NCBI GenBank assembly: GCA_022866195.1
Contig: JALHUF010000528.1
Coordinates: 1-7,317 of the forward strand
Reading direction: 5' to 3'
From: Terriglobia bacterium
GTDB taxonomy: Bacteria; Acidobacteriota; Terriglobia; UBA7540
DNA: 7,317 nucleotides
In this document: positions 5,238 through 7,317 of the stretch, in pieces
Numbering within the stretch: the stretch's first letter is position 1
How the letters are laid out: each line of letters opens with the position of its first letter
The notes under the pieces: generated by a model
Seen by the model: only the letters and a program-made list of their open reading frames with translations
What the model was told of the DNA's origin: nothing
Database searches by the model: none
Translations under genes and position numbers: made by a program

Positions 5238-6305
5238 ATGAATCCAAGAGACCATCGTCATCGACGCGGCGCCGCGGCCGCGGTGTTCATGAGCTTGGCA
5301 TTGCTGGTGGTGCTCGCCGGGTGCAGCCGCAAGACTCCCTCCGAGCGCGAGGTTTGGGCTGACGTCGACGGCAAGCCCATCTACCGTGAGCAAGTGGAGA
5401 GGTACTACCGCAGCCGCGTGGCCGCAGGCTCGGAGGCCGGCAGCCCGGAACAGGCGTTCAGCTTCCAGTTGAACATCCTGAACGAGCTCATCAACAACGA
5501 GATCCTGGTGGCCCACGCTTCGCGGGCGCAAATCCGGCTTTCGGAAGCGGAGGTGGACACGAAGGTGGCGGAGTTGCAGAGTCCCTACTCCAAGGAGGAG
5601 TTCCAAAAGAAGTTAACCGAGCAGGGACTAAATCCGGCCCGCCTGCGGGACGAAGTGCGCCAGAGTCTCATCATCAACAAACTCATCAACAAGGAGATTG
5701 CCTCGCGCCTCACGGTCACCGACGCGGAGGTGGCAAACTACTACGAGCGCAACAAGGCCACGTTCAATGTCCCGGAGACGCAGTACCACATGGCCCAGAT
5801 TGCGGTCACGCCCACCGCTGAATCCCAGGTGCGGAACACGAAGAACGACGACGCCAAGAATCCCCAGGCGGCGGAGCGGAAGATTACGGCCCTCTACGCG
5901 CGTCTGCAGTCCGGGGAGGACTTCGCCAAGGTGGCCCAGGAGTACTCCGAGGACGCGCGCACGGCGGCAGCGGGCGGAGACATGGGCTTCATTCCCGCCA
6001 CCACGCTCGCTTCCAATGCTCAGCTCAAGCAGGTCATCACCTCGCTTAAGGTGGGACAGATGACCGGGATTATCCGCACCGCAGACGGCTATCACATCCT
6101 CAAACTGCTGGGACGCGAGGAGGCCGGGCAGCGCAGCCTGGCCGATCCCCAGGTCCGCAGCGCCATCCGGCAGACCTTGATGAACGAACGCGAGCAGCTC
6201 CTGAGGGCCGCTTACCTTGAGGACCTGCGGAATCGGGCCAAGGTGCGCAACTACCTGGCGGAAAAGGTGGTCGCGGCGGGCGCCAACACCGCGCAAATCA
6301 AATAA
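5238..6305 (+). CDS. SurA/PpiC-type peptidyl-prolyl cis-trans isomerase lipoprotein
   Basis: An envelope foldase/chaperone that assists folding of exported proteins, probably anchored by lipid on the periplasmic side. The 355-residue product has a basic N-terminus (RDHRHRR), a hydrophobic segment (about 11-27) and a lipobox LAGC with C29 as the lipidated cysteine. Residues about 37-160 match the SurA N-terminal chaperone region (VWADVDGKPIYREQVE, NILNELINNEILVAHA, then LRDEVRQSLIINKLI). Residues about 182-292 are a parvulin (PpiC) domain with YHMAQIAV at its start, the GEDFAKVAQEYSEDARTAAAGGDMGFI core, and a GYHILKLLG end; a polar insertion of about 20 residues (NTKNDDAKNPQ region) sits after the first strand. 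A charged C-terminal helix follows. There is a single PPIase domain, unlike the two of E. coli SurA. No Shine-Dalgarno precedes the ATG; a -10 element 6 bases upstream suggests a leaderless message. It is convergent with the downstream BCCP gene. Confidence 0.9.
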   Translation: MNPRDHRHRRGAAAAVFMSLALLVVLAGCSRKTPSEREVWADVDGKPIYREQVERYYRSRVAAGSEAGSPEQAFSFQLNILNELINNEILVAHASRAQIRLSEAEVDTKVAELQSPYSKEEFQKKLTEQGLNPARLRDEVRQSLIINKLINKEIASRLTVTDAEVANYYERNKATFNVPETQYHMAQIAVTPTAESQVRNTKNDDAKNPQAAERKITALYARLQSGEDFAKVAQEYSEDARTAAAGGDMGFIPATTLASNAQLKQVITSLKVGQMTGIIRTADGYHILKLLGREEAGQRSLADPQVRSAIRQTLMNEREQLLRAAYLEDLRNRAKVRNYLAEKVVAAGANTAQIK

Positions 6306-6345
6306 CCAGCGTGGGTCGGCCGCTCCCCGGAGAGGAGCAACGTGA

Positions 6346-6366
6346 GTAGCCGTGGGTCAGACCCAC
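6346..6366 (+). repeat. GTAG-headed palindrome in a convergent gap, possible solo REP
   Basis: GTAG (6346-6349) is followed by a 15-base near-perfect palindrome (GTGGGTC, A, GACCCAC; 6352-6366), which could fold as a 5-bp stem with a 5-base loop. It lies between the convergent foldase and BCCP genes. No T tract follows on either strand, so a terminator is less likely than a repeat element or protein site, but the region is where a bidirectional terminator would be expected. Confidence 0.35.
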
Positions 6367-6415
6367 AGGAAGGTGTCCCCCGAAAAATCCCCGACCCTGA
6401 GGAGGTCAGGCCAGA

Positions 6416-6961
6416 TCACACCAGCCGCACCAGGCGCGAGCCTGTTTCCACTCCTTTCCCTGGCACGACATAGATTTTCTCCACCCGGCCCGCACGCGGG
6501 GCGCGGAGTTCGTTCTGCATTTTCATCGCTTCAATCACCAGCAGGCCAGCGCCCTGGCCCACTTCCTGGTTCTCGGTCACCAGGAGCTTGACGATCTTCC
6601 CGGGCATGGGAGCGACAATCTCTTGCGGGCCATTGGCAGGGACCGCGGAGCCCGCGGTTCGCCGCCGTCGCGGGTCGCGCACCTCCACCCGGTAGTGGCG
6701 CGTGCCCACCGTCACGACGCGGCAGATGTCGCGGGCCGTTGCCTCGGCGGGCGGAGACGTCACCTGCGCCTCGTAAGAGCGGCCGCCGAGGAGAATCGAA
6801 TACGTCCCCGGGGCCACTTCCGCCCAGTCGGCCGCGCCGGCTTCCTGGTCGAGGACGTAGGCCAACGGGCCACCGTTGGCCGCAGCGTTCGCCGGCGGCG
6901 AGAGCTCAAGCTGGTGCTCACTCGTGCGGGAACCGTGCTGGAGCGTAATGGTAAGTTTCAC
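6416..6961 (-). CDS. Biotin carboxyl carrier protein (biotin/lipoyl-attachment domain)
   Basis: This is the biotin-carrying subunit of an acyl-CoA carboxylase: biotin on its lysine is carboxylated by biotin carboxylase and passes CO2 to the carboxyltransferase. The product has 181 residues from a GTG start. The C-terminal domain (about 106-181) has the family features: PMPGKIVKLLV, the biotinylation motif EAMKM with K147 (34 residues from the C-terminus, the canonical distance), and a closing GxVxxG-type segment. The N-terminal 100 residues are a less conserved beta-rich region (KLTITLQHG, YSILLGGRSYEAQV, HYRVEVRD) of the kind seen in separate carrier subunits of propionyl/methylcrotonyl-type carboxylases. 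The GTG at 6961 is chosen because the protein then opens VKLTI as relatives do; GGGAGA lies only 2-3 bases before it, and codons upstream to 7129 lack protein character. It follows biotin carboxylase on the same strand after 65 bases. Confidence 0.88.
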   Translation of the reverse strand: MKLTITLQHGSRTSEHQLELSPPANAAANGGPLAYVLDQEAGAADWAEVAPGTYSILLGGRSYEAQVTSPPAEATARDICRVVTVGTRHYRVEVRDPRRRRTAGSAVPANGPQEIVAPMPGKIVKLLVTENQEVGQGAGLLVIEAMKMQNELRAPRAGRVEKIYVVPGKGVETGSRLVRLV

Positions 6962-7026
6962 TCTCTCCCTGTAGCGGCGATCCCGACCAGGCGGGACGGG
7001 TTGTCCCCCTCGCCGCTTCCCACAGA

Positions 7027-7317
7027 TTACGTGCCCCGCGTCGGCCAGCGATTCAGGAGTGCGTCGCGGCCCGCAGTTTTCCACGCGCTTTCTCGCGCCG
7101 GCGGGGCGGGTCGCGATCGCCGCGACCACTGCCGGCTGGCATCGAGCGCCGCCGCCAGCAGCGCCACACGTTCCAGTTCCGCCGAGGGCTCGTCCTCGGA
7201 GAGAATTCCTTCGGCTAGGGCGCGGTCAATGAAGCCCGTGTCGATCCGCCCGGCGACGAAATCCGCATGATCCACCACGCGGCGGAAAAAGGGAATGGTG
7301 GTTTTGATACCAAACAC
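7027..7317 (-). CDS. accC: Biotin carboxylase, C-terminal end (5' partial)
   Basis: Biotin carboxylase carboxylates biotin on the carrier protein using ATP and bicarbonate. Only the last 96 or so residues are in the window; the gene continues past the right edge, and the first codon in view (GTG) is internal. The segment FGIKTTIPFFRRVVDHADFVAGRIDTGFID (about 2-31) is the typical end of the biotin carboxylase C-terminal domain (GIxTTIPF....D..F..G..dTgFI). A further tail of about 65 residues, rich in Ala, Arg and Glu, is variable in the family and seen in fused acyl-CoA carboxylase subunits. The carrier gene follows directly, which supports an acyl-CoA carboxylase operon; whether the substrate is acetyl-, propionyl- or another acyl-CoA cannot be told from this fragment. 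Confidence 0.9.
   Translation of the reverse strand: MFGIKTTIPFFRRVVDHADFVAGRIDTGFIDRALAEGILSEDEPSAELERVALLAAALDASRQWSRRSRPAPPARESAWKTAGRDALLNRWPTRGT

Noticed and set aside
6396..6410. CCTGA/TCAGG hairpin as a terminator of the carrier gene
   Set aside because: Five base pairs only, with no T tract on either strand.
6623..7270. Plus-strand reading frame of 215 codons
   Set aside because: Arg/Ala-rich shadow antisense to the carrier protein and biotin carboxylase, typical of GC-rich DNA.

Overview
The window reads as the chromosome of a GC-rich Gram-negative-type bacterium. The style of the proteins (a lipoprotein SurA/PpiC-like foldase, a stand-alone biotin carrier next to biotin carboxylase, an RHS tip fragment, REP-associated transposase remnants) suggests Acidobacteriota or a neighbouring phylum. 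That assignment is a judgement from protein flavour and is not proven here.

Layout. Bases 1-1412 (+) hold the C-terminal two thirds of a bifunctional-type Rel/SpoT (p)ppGpp enzyme, followed by ridA (1569-1949, +). rpmB (bL28, 2027-2266, -) is convergent with ridA. Bases 2375-5184 form an accessory block: an ankyrin-repeat membrane protein (2584-3471, -), a 36-codon small ORF (3561-3671, -), an RHS C-terminal tip with a zincin-like metallopeptidase domain (3741-4862, -), and a truncated REP-associated tyrosine transposase (RAYT, 4859-5101, -). The block is bounded on both sides by composite inverted hairpin elements with the same design (GTAG head followed by a hairpin, two units facing each other). 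Beyond it come housekeeping genes again: a SurA/PpiC-type lipoprotein foldase (5238-6305, +), then, convergent to it, a biotin carboxyl carrier protein (6416-6961, -) and the C-terminal end of biotin carboxylase (7027-7317, -).

How the genes fit together. rel and ridA are likely co-oriented stress and metabolic-damage functions. The accC-like and BCCP-like genes are an acyl-CoA carboxylase pair transcribed from beyond the right edge. The accessory block looks like a polymorphic-toxin tip (RHS core end, PxxxxDPxGL boundary, HExxH toxin domain) with a downstream membrane-anchored ankyrin protein that could be its immunity partner. The RHS piece has lost its N-terminal delivery part and is joined to a broken RAYT through an ATGA overlap.

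The most interesting points are the REP/BIME-bounded cassette, the unusual HExxH-x6-H metallopeptidase tip with its candidate ankyrin immunity protein, and the likely leaderless promoter of the foldase gene.
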